A stretch of 64,000 nt of DNA from DAOTXS01 sp034433515 (lineage in GTDB: Bacteria; Chloroflexota; Anaerolineae; UBA4142): assembly GCA_034433515.1 (NCBI GenBank), contig DAOUAL010000020.1, positions 61,901 to 125,900 on the forward strand, given 5' to 3'. The position numbers were made by a program, and so were the translations under genes. Below are positions 24,897-32,843 of the stretch, piece by piece. Below the pieces are notes generated by a model. The model searched no databases. It was not told where the DNA came from and saw nothing but the letters and a program-made list of their open reading frames with translations. Numbering within the stretch: the first letter of the stretch is position 1; every line of letters begins with the position of its first letter.

Positions 24897-25319
24897 ATGG
24901 GACAACGATTTTCTTTTGCGACCGATAGCCGATTGGAACGCTTGAGTACAATTTCCGAATTCGTCGAAAAAGCAGCGCGCCAGTGCGGCTTGGACGACCA
25001 TCAAATCTATGACGTCCAAATGGCGGTGGATGAGGCATGCAGTAACGTAATCGAACATGCCTACGAAGGCAAGCCCAATGGCAAGATCGAAATTGTTTGC
25101 GAAAAGCAAAACGATGAATTCATTGTAACGATTCGGGACACCGGCAAACCGTTTGATCCTACGCGCGTTGCGCCTCCCAAAATCAAGGGCCCCATTTCCG
25201 AACGCGATATTGGCGGGCTAGGATTATTTTTTATTTATCAATTGATGGATCGCGTCAACTTTGATTTCTCTAAAACTGGGAATCGCTTGACAATGGTCAA
25301 ACGAGTTCGATCGCGTTAA
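24897..25319 (+). CDS. RsbW-like anti-sigma factor / serine kinase (HATPase_c_2)
   Basis: 140 residues from the ATG at 24897. It has the GHKL ATP-binding pattern: N-box DEACSNVIEHAYEG near residue 46, G1 DTGKPFDPTR near 84, and the glycine-rich lid GGLGLFFIYQLMD near 113. Such proteins bind a sigma factor or another target and phosphorylate a STAS partner. The STAS gene lies 20 bases downstream. The ribosome-binding site comes from the preceding repeat. No RsbU-type phosphatase or general-stress sigma gene is adjacent. Confidence 0.88.
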   Translation: MGQRFSFATDSRLERLSTISEFVEKAARQCGLDDHQIYDVQMAVDEACSNVIEHAYEGKPNGKIEIVCEKQNDEFIVTIRDTGKPFDPTRVAPPKIKGPISERDIGGLGLFFIYQLMDRVNFDFSKTGNRLTMVKRVRSR

Positions 25320-25339
25320 GCGACCTTGACGAGGAACCG

Positions 25340-25660
25340 ATGAATCCACAAATTGTCTTGCTTTGCCCGCCAGGACGGTTAGATGCGTTGATGGCGCGCC
25401 AACTTGGCATCGCGCTGGAACAACATTTGAGCCAAGGAGCAACGCGCTTGATCATTGATTTCAAGCATACTCGCTACATCAGTTCGCACGGCTTGCGCAT
25501 CCTCCTGAAAACCCACAAGCACGCCCGCGCCAATGGTGGAGGACTAAAACTCTGCGGGCTCACCCCACGCTTGCTCGAAATTTTTGGAATGGCGGGCTTG
25601 GATCGCGTATTTGAAATCTTTGAAACGGTCGAGCAAGCCGAGCAAGCCTTCGCCCTATAA
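25340..25660 (+). CDS. STAS-domain anti-sigma factor antagonist
   Basis: 106 residues, a single STAS domain. The phosphorylation loop reads DFKHTRYISSHGLRILL, with the serine pair in the usual place; the typical Ala after Ser-Ser is His here. It should be the partner of the RsbW-like kinase just upstream in a partner-switching pair. It ends directly before the glnS promoter. The output (which sigma factor or effector) is not evident. Confidence 0.87.
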   Translation: MNPQIVLLCPPGRLDALMARQLGIALEQHLSQGATRLIIDFKHTRYISSHGLRILLKTHKHARANGGGLKLCGLTPRLLEIFGMAGLDRVFEIFETVEQAEQAFAL

Positions 25661-25688
25661 TTGACGCCAGTCATTTCTTTGATATACT
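25661..25688 (+). promoter_or_regulatory. Promoter of glnS
   Basis: TTGACG (25661-25666), a 16-base spacer and TATACT (25683-25688), located immediately after the STAS stop codon and about 25 bases before the glnS start. Confidence 0.75.
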
Positions 25689-25713
25689 ATTGCCTCAAAC
25701 TCGACAGGAATAA

Positions 25714-27408
25714 ATGCTTATGAGTCTCAACGAATCTCGCGCACCGGATTTCATTCGCACACTCGTCAAAGAACAATTAGCGGCTGGCATGTGGGGCGGC
25801 AAGGTGGTTACACGCTTTCCACCGGAACCGAATGGCTATTTGCACATTGGGCATGCCAAAGCCATCTGTCTGGATTTTGGTCTCGCCGCTGAATTTGGCG
25901 GGCGCTGCCACTTGCGGTTTGACGATACCAACCCCACCAAAGAAGAGCAAGAATACGTGGATATGATCATCGAAGATGTGCGTTGGCTGGGGTTTGATTG
26001 GGGCGAGCATCTGTACTTTGCCTCCGATTATTTTGAGCAACTGTACCAATGGGCAGTCGAACTCATCAAAAAGGGCAAAGCGTATGTGGACGATCTGAGC
26101 CCGGACGAGATTCGCGAATATCGCGGCACGCTCACGGAGCCGGGTAAGGAGAGCCCCTACCGCAATCGCTCCATCGAAGAGAATCTCGATTTGTTCGCGC
26201 GGATGCGCGCTGGCGAATTTCCGGACGGCTCTAAAACCTTGCGCGCCAAAATTGATATGGCATCCCCCAACCTCAACTTGCGCGATCCGGTGATGTATCG
26301 CATTCGGCACACGTCCCATCATCGCACCGGCGACAAGTGGTGCATCTATCCAATGTACGATTGGGCACACGGTCAATCCGATGCCATCGAAGGCATTACG
26401 CATTCACTTTGCACAATGGAGTACGAAGACCATCGCCCGCTGTACGATTGGTTCATCGAACAATTGGGGATTCATCATCCGCAACAAATCGAATTTGCGC
26501 GACTCAACCTGAGCCATACCGTTGTGAGCAAACGCAAACTGCTCCAACTGGTGAACGAAGGCATTGTGCGCGGCTGGGACGATCCCCGTATGCCAACGTT
26601 GCGCGGTTTGCGGCGACGCGGGTATACGCCCGAAGCCATCCGCGATTTCTGTGAGCGCGTGGGGGTGGGCAAAACCCAAAACGTGATCGAACTCTCGCTT
26701 TTGGAACACTGCCTCCGCGAGGATTTGAACAAACGCGCGCCCCGCGTGATGGCAGTCTTGCATCCCCTCAAAGTGGTGATTGATAATTTCCCCGCCGATC
26801 GCGTCGAAGAATTGGAAGCGATCAATAACCCGGAAGATGCCTCGGCGGGAACGCGCACGGTACCTTTCACCCGCGAACTTTGGATCGAGCAAGACGATTT
26901 CCGGGAAGATCCGCCCAAAAAGTATTTCCGATTGGCGCCGGGTGCCGAAGTACGCTTACGTTGGGCGTACCTGATCAAATGCACCCACGTCGTCAAAAAC
27001 GAACGCGGCGAAATCGTGGAGGTGCATTGCACGTACGATCCCGCCACGTTGGGCACCAACCCCACCGACCGCAAGGTGAAAGGAACGATTCATTGGGTTT
27101 CGACGCAATACGCGGTCCCCGCGGAGGTGCGTCTGTACGAAACGCTCTTCCTCTCGCCCAAGCCGGACGAAGACGAAAATTGGAAAGCCAGCATCAATCC
27201 GAATTCGCTCCAAGTGCTCAAGGAATGTTACGTTGAACCGTCGTTGGCCAATGCCGAGGTGGGGAGCCGTTATCAGTTTGAACGCATCGGCTATTTCTGC
27301 GTTGATCCCGACACTCGCCCAGGGCACTTGGTTTTCAATCGCACGGTCTCGTTACGCGACACGTGGGCAAAAATCGAAAAAGCCGAGGCCTCGTGTTTGC
27401 ACCGATGA
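25714..27408 (+). CDS. glnS: Glutaminyl-tRNA synthetase
   Basis: 564 residues, or 562 from the second ATG at 25720, which has the better spacing to AGGAA. The class I motifs are PNGYLHIGHAKA near residue 36 and VVSKRKL (KMSKS equivalent) near 270. The GlnRS-specific FDDTNPTKEEQEYVD and DWAHGQSDAIEGITHSLCT are present, and a two-part anticodon-binding beta domain fills the C-terminal third. It charges tRNA-Gln directly, so the organism need not depend only on the GatCAB transamidation route. A strong hairpin terminator follows. Confidence 0.95.
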   Translation: MLMSLNESRAPDFIRTLVKEQLAAGMWGGKVVTRFPPEPNGYLHIGHAKAICLDFGLAAEFGGRCHLRFDDTNPTKEEQEYVDMIIEDVRWLGFDWGEHLYFASDYFEQLYQWAVELIKKGKAYVDDLSPDEIREYRGTLTEPGKESPYRNRSIEENLDLFARMRAGEFPDGSKTLRAKIDMASPNLNLRDPVMYRIRHTSHHRTGDKWCIYPMYDWAHGQSDAIEGITHSLCTMEYEDHRPLYDWFIEQLGIHHPQQIEFARLNLSHTVVSKRKLLQLVNEGIVRGWDDPRMPTLRGLRRRGYTPEAIRDFCERVGVGKTQNVIELSLLEHCLREDLNKRAPRVMAVLHPLKVVIDNFPADRVEELEAINNPEDASAGTRTVPFTRELWIEQDDFREDPPKKYFRLAPGAEVRLRWAYLIKCTHVVKNERGEIVEVHCTYDPATLGTNPTDRKVKGTIHWVSTQYAVPAEVRLYETLFLSPKPDEDENWKASINPNSLQVLKECYVEPSLANAEVGSRYQFERIGYFCVDPDTRPGHLVFNRTVSLRDTWAKIEKAEASCLHR

Positions 27409-27414
27409 GCATGA

Positions 27415-27452
27415 AAACACACCCCCGACCCAAAATGGTCGGGGGTGTGTTT
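27415..27452. terminator. Rho-independent terminator after glnS
   Basis: A perfect 16-bp stem (27415-27430 with 27437-27452), loop CAAAAT, rich in C/G and flanked by A and T runs on either side, so it can work in both directions between glnS and the minus-strand genes. Confidence 0.9.
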
Positions 27453-27473
27453 CTTCGCAGAGAAGATGAAGGT

Positions 27474-27567
27474 CTAAATGAGCATCGCAATCACCACAAT
27501 CGCCACCAGCATGAGAATGAATGCACACTCAACCAAACCCTGACCTTCTTTCACGAGGTAGATACAT
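27474..27567 (-). pseudogene. Flp/TadG-type pilin relic, frameshifted
   Basis: A tiny gene. From the ATG at 27567 (AAAGGA site upstream) the frame reads MYLPRE. One base must be skipped near 27549, after which the other frame reads EGQGLVECAFILMLVAIV and ends a few residues later at TAG (27474-27476). The joined peptide matches class IVb Flp pilins, which begin with a short leader, then Gly-Gln-Gly-Leu-Val-Glu-Tyr and a hydrophobic helix. The usual Tyr is Cys and the C-terminus is very short. No tad export genes are nearby. I read this as a decayed pilin copy, unless the extra A is a sequencing error. Confidence 0.7.
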
Positions 27568-27600
27568 CGTTTCCTTTAAGGTCTAAACAGCAACGACAAT

Positions 27601-27754
27601 AGTACCTATCCAATGAAATCGTTGCACAAAAAGCCAAGATTGTTTCAGCCACGAAGGGCACCCAGGTCACGAAGGACGACCAGAGAAATCTTCGTGTATC
27701 TTCGTACCCTTCGTGGATCAATGCCGGTGTGGGTTCGGCGCGTCCGAGTTAGGA
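27601..27754 (+). repeat. 154-bp palindrome-rich repeat, copy B
   Basis: Same length and orientation as copy A at 24737-24890, with the same ends (AGTACC... and ...GAGTTAGGA) and the same inverted core arms. It has no gene directly downstream on the plus strand. The two copies bracket rsbW-like, STAS and glnS. Confidence 0.8.
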
Positions 27755-27763
27755 CAAGCGTAC

Positions 27764-27783
27764 TGAGATAGAAATATATCTCA
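27764..27783 (-). terminator. Small A/T-rich hairpin after the minus-strand operon
   Basis: TGAGATA (27764-27770) and TATCTCA (27777-27783) form a 7-bp stem 12 bases beyond the stop of the one-helix protein gene. Weak; no T-run on the minus strand. Confidence 0.35.
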
Positions 27784-27795
27784 TAGATTCGCGTC

Positions 27796-28086
27796 CTATT
27801 CTGAAAAACGCTGCCCCTGTGCTTGACGTTGATACAATTGAATCACCACAAACCCGATCAGCGCGCCCAACACCATCGCCCCTAACACCCATCGCCACGA
27901 TGAAGCACGGCGAGACGCGGGATGATTAATTGGCACGCGCTGGGCTTGACGCTGTTGTGCCGCCAGCATCAATCCATTGCGCAAGTGAGAACGGAATCCT
28001 GGCGGCGTAGCAATTTGCTTCAGTGTACGTTGTACATTGCCTTCGACAGCATCGAGGGGAATGTCCGGTGGTTTGAATTCGTTCAT
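27796..28086 (-). CDS. Small membrane protein, possible anti-sigma factor-like
   Basis: 96 residues. The N-terminal half is soluble and basic (TPPGFRSHLRNGLMLAAQQRQAQ near residues 32-54). One transmembrane helix (WVLGAMVLGALIGFVVIQLY) lies at 66-85, and a short tail follows. There is no zinc-binding anti-sigma motif (HxxxCxxC). It is the last gene of a minus-strand set with a sigma factor and two DegV proteins, so a role as a membrane tether or anti-sigma partner is a reasonable guess from context only. I do not recognise the family with certainty. Confidence 0.6.
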   Translation of the reverse strand: MNEFKPPDIPLDAVEGNVQRTLKQIATPPGFRSHLRNGLMLAAQQRQAQRVPINHPASRRASSWRWVLGAMVLGALIGFVVIQLYQRQAQGQRFSE

Positions 28087-28104
28087 TGCTATCCTTGTGT
28101 CTTA

Positions 28105-28953
28105 TCAATCGGGATAGATCACCGTCCCAATCACGCCGGGTCCAAAATGCACCGCCAGCGAAATGGCTATATCGTCAATGAACGCATCGGTGCAATGCAA
28201 AACGCGTTTGCCTTGTTCTAACAATGCTTCCGCTTCAGCCCGGGCTTCGCCGTGAATGACCGCAAAACGAACGAGTTGATCACCCGCCGCTTCTTTCGTC
28301 AACGCGAGCAATTGTTCCAACGCGGCTTGACGCGAACGCACGCGCCCGCTAGGCAACAACATTCCATCCTGAAGTGAAATCAACGGCTGGACGTTGAGCA
28401 ACGTGGCGATGAATCCTTGCAGGTGGCTAATGCGTCCGCTCATTTGCGCGTACTTGGTGGTCGCCAACGTCAAGAAAATTCGAACGTGCGGACGTTTGCG
28501 ATCCAAGGTTGCCACAATCTCTTCCACGGTTTTGCCGGCGCGCGCCATTTGCGAAGCATCCACGCACATATACCCAAGCGCCGCTGAGCCAGCCAGACTA
28601 TCGTACGGCACCACGCGGATTTCTTTTTCCACTTCTTGCGCCGCCAGCAGCGCCGAGTTCATGGTACCGCTCAGTTTGCCGGTAACGTGCAGCGAGATGA
28701 TGGTGTCATACCCCTGCTGGGCACAACGCCGATACGCTTGAGCAAACTGTCCGACCGAAGGCTGTGAGGTTTGTGGAACAATGCCCAAGGTATCCACTTT
28801 TTTGTAAAACGTGGTCTGATCAATCGTGACCCCTTCTTGAAAACTTTCGTTGCCGAATTGGATGTTAATGGGCACCACACCAATATCGTACTTGGTGAAA
28901 TAACTCGCCGGCAAATCGCACGTTGAATCCGTTAGAACTTTGATCCTGTGCAT
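28105..28953 (-). CDS. DegV family fatty-acid-binding protein (paralogue 1)
   Basis: 282 residues from the ATG at 28953 (GGAGGAGGGAG upstream). DegV hallmarks are LTDSTCDLPASYF at the N-terminus, TSQPSVGQF near 75, HVTGKLSGT and the C-terminal VHFGPGVIGTVIYPD. The family binds a fatty acid in a deep pocket and in FakB proteins presents it to the kinase FakA. It lies 40 bases after a second DegV, downstream of the sigma factor. No FakA-like gene is in the window. Confidence 0.9.
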   Translation of the reverse strand: MHRIKVLTDSTCDLPASYFTKYDIGVVPINIQFGNESFQEGVTIDQTTFYKKVDTLGIVPQTSQPSVGQFAQAYRRCAQQGYDTIISLHVTGKLSGTMNSALLAAQEVEKEIRVVPYDSLAGSAALGYMCVDASQMARAGKTVEEIVATLDRKRPHVRIFLTLATTKYAQMSGRISHLQGFIATLLNVQPLISLQDGMLLPSGRVRSRQAALEQLLALTKEAAGDQLVRFAVIHGEARAEAEALLEQGKRVLHCTDAFIDDIAISLAVHFGPGVIGTVIYPD

Positions 28954-28993
28954 TGCTCCCTCCTCCAAGAAATCGAATGGCTCGTTCAATCAT

Positions 28994-29857
28994 CTATTCG
29001 CGCGGCTGGGCGCGCCGATACACTACCGTTCCAATCACGCCGGGTCCAAAATGCACCGCCAGCGACATTGTCATCTCGCCTACAAACGCCTCGACGACAT
29101 TGAGCGATGCTTTGGCGCGGGTCACCAAGTCTTCCGCTTCGTTCTGCACTTGACTATGAATCACCGCCAGATTCACGGCAGCGTGTCCTGCCGCCTCGCG
29201 CGTCAACTCCATCAAACGATCCAACGCGGCGGCACGCGAACGCACGCGTTCATCCGCCGAAAGTTTCCCTTCGTGCAACAACACAATCGGTTTGATGTTC
29301 AAGAGCGAAGCCAACATGGCTTGAAGGTTACTGATGCGTCCGCTCATCGCCGCATACTTGAGTGTGGACAGGGTCAGTGCAATACGCACCCCACGGCGTG
29401 CCTCTTCCAAGCGCGCCAGAATCTCTTCCACACTTTTGCCCAATCGCGCCAATTGGGCGGCTTCCACGCACATAAAGCCCATCGCCGCCGAGCCAGCCAG
29501 CGTATCGAACGGGATCACTTTGATCTTGTCGGCAACCTGCAGCGCGGCGAGGCGTGCGGAATTGAGTGTGCCGCTGAGCGTACTGGCGACGTGAATCGAA
29601 AGAATCGTATCAAAGCCTTGACGCGCCCATTCCAAGTAGCGTTCCACAAATTGACCAACGGAGGGTTGCGAGGTTTTGGGCAACACGCCGTTCGCTTCAA
29701 TCAGCCGATAAAACTCGGCGGCGTGGATCGTTTCGCCCTCCAAATAATCGCGGTCGCCAAAACGAATGTTGATGGGCACTACCCCAATGTCGTACGTCGC
29801 AAAGTAATCGTGTGGCAAATCACACGAGGAATCGGTAACAATTTTGATGTTGGGCAT
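28994..29857 (-). CDS. DegV family fatty-acid-binding protein (paralogue 2)
   Basis: 287 residues from the ATG at 29857 (GGAGAAG site); a longer frame runs into the upstream sigma gene and is not used. It is clearly paralogous to the adjacent DegV: VTDSSCDLPHDYF, TSQPSVGQFVERYLEW, VASTLSGTLNSARLAALQ and VHFGPGVIGTVVYRR. Its stop is near a ribosome-binding site for the next DegV. Tandem copies may carry different acyl chains. It follows the sigma factor gene by 16 bases, which implies co-expression. Confidence 0.9.
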   Translation of the reverse strand: MPNIKIVTDSSCDLPHDYFATYDIGVVPINIRFGDRDYLEGETIHAAEFYRLIEANGVLPKTSQPSVGQFVERYLEWARQGFDTILSIHVASTLSGTLNSARLAALQVADKIKVIPFDTLAGSAAMGFMCVEAAQLARLGKSVEEILARLEEARRGVRIALTLSTLKYAAMSGRISNLQAMLASLLNIKPIVLLHEGKLSADERVRSRAAALDRLMELTREAAGHAAVNLAVIHSQVQNEAEDLVTRAKASLNVVEAFVGEMTMSLAVHFGPGVIGTVVYRRAQPRE

Positions 29858-29873
29858 TCTGTCTTCTCCGATG

Positions 29874-30419
29874 TTAGACATCGCGCCGGGATAAATCATC
29901 GCGCAAAGCGATAAGGGTGCGATGGTACAACGATTTGATCGCGCCTTCACTGCGCCCCATAATCTTGGCAATATCGGCGTTGGATAATTCGTCCACAAAT
30001 TTCAGAATCAATAACTCCTGTCGCTCCGCCGGCAAGCGCCGAATCGCCTCAAGCAAGGTTTGGGCTTGCTCGTTTTGTTCAGCGTGCTGATGGGGTCCGC
30101 CCTCTTTTTCCGGCACCCTTGCCAAATCATCCAAGCGTACATACTTGCGCCGGCTCCGGTCGCGATGCCAATTCGCCACCAAGTTATGGGCGATGCGATA
30201 CAACCACGCGGCAAACGGAGCACCGCGCTGATGGTATTCTTCGATATGATTGAGAGCACGATAAAAGACCCGCGCAGTCAAATCCTCGGCTTCGTGGACA
30301 TCGCTGGTGCGATAGTAAATGTAATTATAGATGCGATCAACGTATCGTTCGTACAATTCGCCAAACGCCGCCGGGTCGCGTTTAGCCCGTTCGATCAGTG
30401 CTTCTTCGCTTTCGGACAA
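29874..30419 (-). CDS. RNA polymerase sigma factor, sigma-70/ECF type
   Basis: 181 residues from a TTG at 30419, with GGAGAG seven bases upstream and the family start LSESEEALIERAKRDPAAFG; the longer ATG frame has no support. Region 2 is FGELYERYVDRIYNYIYYRT and DLTARVFYRALNHIEEYH near residues 20-55. Region 4 is LPAERQELLILKFVDELSNADIAKIMGRSEGAIKSLYHR near 130-170. It heads a set with two DegV genes and a one-helix membrane protein. A PrsW-type protease gene lies 1.2 kb upstream, which suggests a membrane-linked stress response. Its regulon is unknown. Confidence 0.88.
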   Translation of the reverse strand: MSESEEALIERAKRDPAAFGELYERYVDRIYNYIYYRTSDVHEAEDLTARVFYRALNHIEEYHQRGAPFAAWLYRIAHNLVANWHRDRSRRKYVRLDDLARVPEKEGGPHQHAEQNEQAQTLLEAIRRLPAERQELLILKFVDELSNADIAKIMGRSEGAIKSLYHRTLIALRDDLSRRDV

Positions 30420-30725
30420 CCAAAACTCTCCGTGTGCGTTCGATGATTCAAACCCACAAACACGTGTTCGGTTACGGTAAACAAGAGGGAGCAGATCGCC
30501 GTGATCATGCTGCGCGTTCTGCTCCCCAACCTGCAATGGTGTGTGCATACGCGCCAGTCATCGCCTGTTCGCCTTGAGCAAACGCCAGGCAGTCCTCAGC
30601 CTCGCTTTCGCACCCTAGCCTGACCGATAAGAAGGCGCATTGCATTGAGCGGTTGGACTAGCTACATGGTCTATTTGACGGCACAGGGGCGAAATCTAGA
30701 CTCAGCGGCGATGACTTGCGTCTGC
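30420..30725 (-). other. Long leader upstream of the sigma factor gene
   Basis: About 305 bases between the DegV-3 stop and the sigma TTG. No gene is visible. It contains a long-range inverted repeat GGGAGCAG (30487-30494) / CTGCTCCC (30519-30526) and, further upstream on the minus strand, a GC-rich stretch with a GCGAAAGC tetraloop-like segment. It could be a structured 5' untranslated region, but it matches no riboswitch class I know. Confidence 0.45.
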
Positions 30726-31586
30726 TCAATCGGCGTAAAAGGCAATCCCTAATGTTCCGGGTCCGGTATGCACGCCCAGCACCGGTCCCACCTCGGACCG
30801 ATAAAATTCCTGGCACGTGAAGGTGCGCCGAATCTCGGCTTCGAGGGCCGCCGCATCGTTGGGTGCCTGTGCGTGCAACACCGCCACGTGCACGGGCTTG
30901 CCGCCCGTACGGGCTTGCATGATTTCCAGCAAGCGTTGGATCGCTTTGGCACGCGAACGCGGCTTTTCCAACGGTTCAACCACCCCGTTCTTGATTTCAA
31001 GCATCGGCTTGAAATTCAGCAAAGTGCCCAGCATTGCGCTGGCACCGCCAATTCGTCCGCCGCGCTTGAGATATTCGAGCGTATCCAAAACAAAGATCAC
31101 ATTGAGTTTGGGAATGAGCGCATTGACGACATCTACGATCTGCTCTCTGGATTTGCCGGCGGCAGCCGCTTGCGCCGCGGCGATACACAACAATCCCAAC
31201 GCCATTGAAATCCATGGCGTGTCCACAATCGTGATGGGCAACGCTTTTTTGAATTGCTGCTCCAACTCCGTTTTCGCCGCACACGCCGAAGCATAGGTCC
31301 CGCTCAACTTGCTCGACAAGTGGAGCGAGACGATTTCCTTACCCGATTCGAGGATCGGCTTGTAGGTTTGAATGAAATCGCCGGCGGAGGGCTGCGACGT
31401 GGTGGGATGCTCTTTGGCGTTGGGGAGCATCTGATAGAATTGTTCATTCGTCAGATCAATCTCTTCGCGATACTCGGTGGTACCAAAGATCACTTTGAGC
31501 GGCACCACCGTGAGATCGAGTTCTTGACGCAACGGTGGCGGCAGATTCACTGACGAATCGGTAACGATTTGGACAATCGGGTCCAC
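30726..31586 (-). CDS. DegV family fatty-acid-binding protein (paralogue 3)
   Basis: 286 residues from a GTG at 31586 with AAAGGAG upstream. VTDSSVNLPPPLR, TSQPSAGDFIQTYK, LHLSSKLSGTYASA and HTGPGTLGIAFYAD mark it as DegV. It is more distant from paralogues 1 and 2 than they are from each other (for example GPGTLG rather than GPGVIG), and closer in this feature to paralogue 4 at 46249. It is 21 bases downstream of the PrsW-like gene, so the two probably share a transcript. The bound lipid is not predictable. Confidence 0.9.
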   Translation of the reverse strand: MDPIVQIVTDSSVNLPPPLRQELDLTVVPLKVIFGTTEYREEIDLTNEQFYQMLPNAKEHPTTSQPSAGDFIQTYKPILESGKEIVSLHLSSKLSGTYASACAAKTELEQQFKKALPITIVDTPWISMALGLLCIAAAQAAAAGKSREQIVDVVNALIPKLNVIFVLDTLEYLKRGGRIGGASAMLGTLLNFKPMLEIKNGVVEPLEKPRSRAKAIQRLLEIMQARTGGKPVHVAVLHAQAPNDAAALEAEIRRTFTCQEFYRSEVGPVLGVHTGPGTLGIAFYAD

Positions 31587-31607
31587 ACAAACTCCTTTCG
31601 TCTAAGA

Positions 31608-32843
31608 TTAGGATGCTGGCTCGTGGACGGCTTGAATGGCAGACACACTCCACAGCATCCCGCCGAACGCCAACGCCATCAACGTCAGGCATAGTGCGCC
31701 AATAAACCATCCAATCGGTTGGGTCAGAATCGTAAGGTTGAACAGATGGTTACTGGCTGCATAAGCGAGACTTGTACCAAGCGCGATGGTGAGGGCATTC
31801 CATAATCCATGCACGAGGACACTGATCACAAACGCAATTCCGAGTTGACTCCACCTCCTTTCCACGCGCGCGGCATACCAACCCCGTCCCATGAGGACTC
31901 CGTTCACTATATGCATCGTGGTGGCGCCCACGCGCATCAACATTGCCAACGCCCAAACGATTTGGAGCGCGCTGGTGTTAAAGATATTTTCGATGAGGGC
32001 GAAACCCGCGCCTGCCCCAACGCCCCACAATATCGCGCGGGCAAGAGTGAGCCGGGCTGGATCGCCGAACGCGACAATCAATGTTTTGAATGCTTCTTCG
32101 ATGACGGGAACAATCAAGGCAAAGTACACCAAGATGACGACGATGACCCAGGGATGAATCAGGATTTGGATCGCGCTGGCGAGGTTGGCTGGATCGCGTT
32201 CCAACAACGTGCGCGGATCCAATTGATCCAGAAGGGTGCGTACTTCCGGATCGAGCATCAGAACGATAGCGATGAGCAAGATGCACACGGTGCCAACGAC
32301 AAGTTCGATTACCAAAACAATGGAGGTTACCCCCAGCGCACCCCAGCTCAGCGATGCAAACAGCGTGCGCCAGTCAGACGTTTTGCCCAAACGTCGCGCC
32401 GCGTAAGATAGAAAAATCAGCGGGATACAACTCGCGGCGATAAAATGCCATACTGGAAAGAGCCACGCCGCCAACGTTTGGAATGCGAGCGTGGCTGTTC
32501 CAATCGTCAAGGCAAGCACCAAGAGCGCTCCAAAAACGATGGACGGTGGAAAAACGGTGGCGGCTGGACGCGATGGTCTGCCGCGTATGATGTTGATGCC
32601 TTGCCACAAGGTTAGAACACCAAACCCGCCGCCTAGTAACGCTACCGTACCAAAGAAAACATTGTCAGAAATATTCTCGGCGCGCCGCGAAACGATTGGC
32701 GTAACAAGGTAGAACAAGCCGGCACATCCTCCACACGCCAAGAACCATACGGCGATCATCATCAATACTGCACCACGCCACATCAACGCTGAAGGCGCTT
32801 GGGGGGGCGATAAGGCGGCATCGGGCAAAGCATCTCGAGTCAT
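31608..32843 (-). CDS. PrsW-like intramembrane metalloprotease
   Basis: 411 residues with about ten hydrophobic helices. The catalytic signatures of the PrsW/CPBP group are all present: VPVIEEAFKTLIV, GAGFALIENIFNT, MHIVNGVLMGRGWYAA and VLVHGLWNALTIA, which supply the Glu-Glu and His/Asn metal-site residues within membrane helices. In Bacillus, PrsW starts the cleavage of an anti-sigma factor. Here a sigma factor and a one-helix membrane protein lie 1-4 kb away on the same strand. It overlaps the rsmI stop by 4 bases. Substrate unproven. Confidence 0.85.
   Translation of the reverse strand: MTRDALPDAALSPPQAPSALMWRGAVLMMIAVWFLACGGCAGLFYLVTPIVSRRAENISDNVFFGTVALLGGGFGVLTLWQGINIIRGRPSRPAATVFPPSIVFGALLVLALTIGTATLAFQTLAAWLFPVWHFIAASCIPLIFLSYAARRLGKTSDWRTLFASLSWGALGVTSIVLVIELVVGTVCILLIAIVLMLDPEVRTLLDQLDPRTLLERDPANLASAIQILIHPWVIVVILVYFALIVPVIEEAFKTLIVAFGDPARLTLARAILWGVGAGAGFALIENIFNTSALQIVWALAMLMRVGATTMHIVNGVLMGRGWYAARVERRWSQLGIAFVISVLVHGLWNALTIALGTSLAYAASNHLFNLTILTQPIGWFIGALCLTLMALAFGGMLWSVSAIQAVHEPAS

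Noticed and set aside
28940..29914. A 324-codon plus-strand ORF opposite two DegV genes
   Set aside because: It is antisense to two genes with clear family motifs, has no recognisable domain or ribosome-binding site, and reflects the codon bias of the opposite strand.
30600..30640. CTTATCGGTCAGG on the minus strand, resembling the 3' end of RNase P RNA
   Set aside because: None of the other conserved RNase P elements (for example the GAGGAAAGUCC-type core) is present and the space upstream is coding; the match is short and probably chance.
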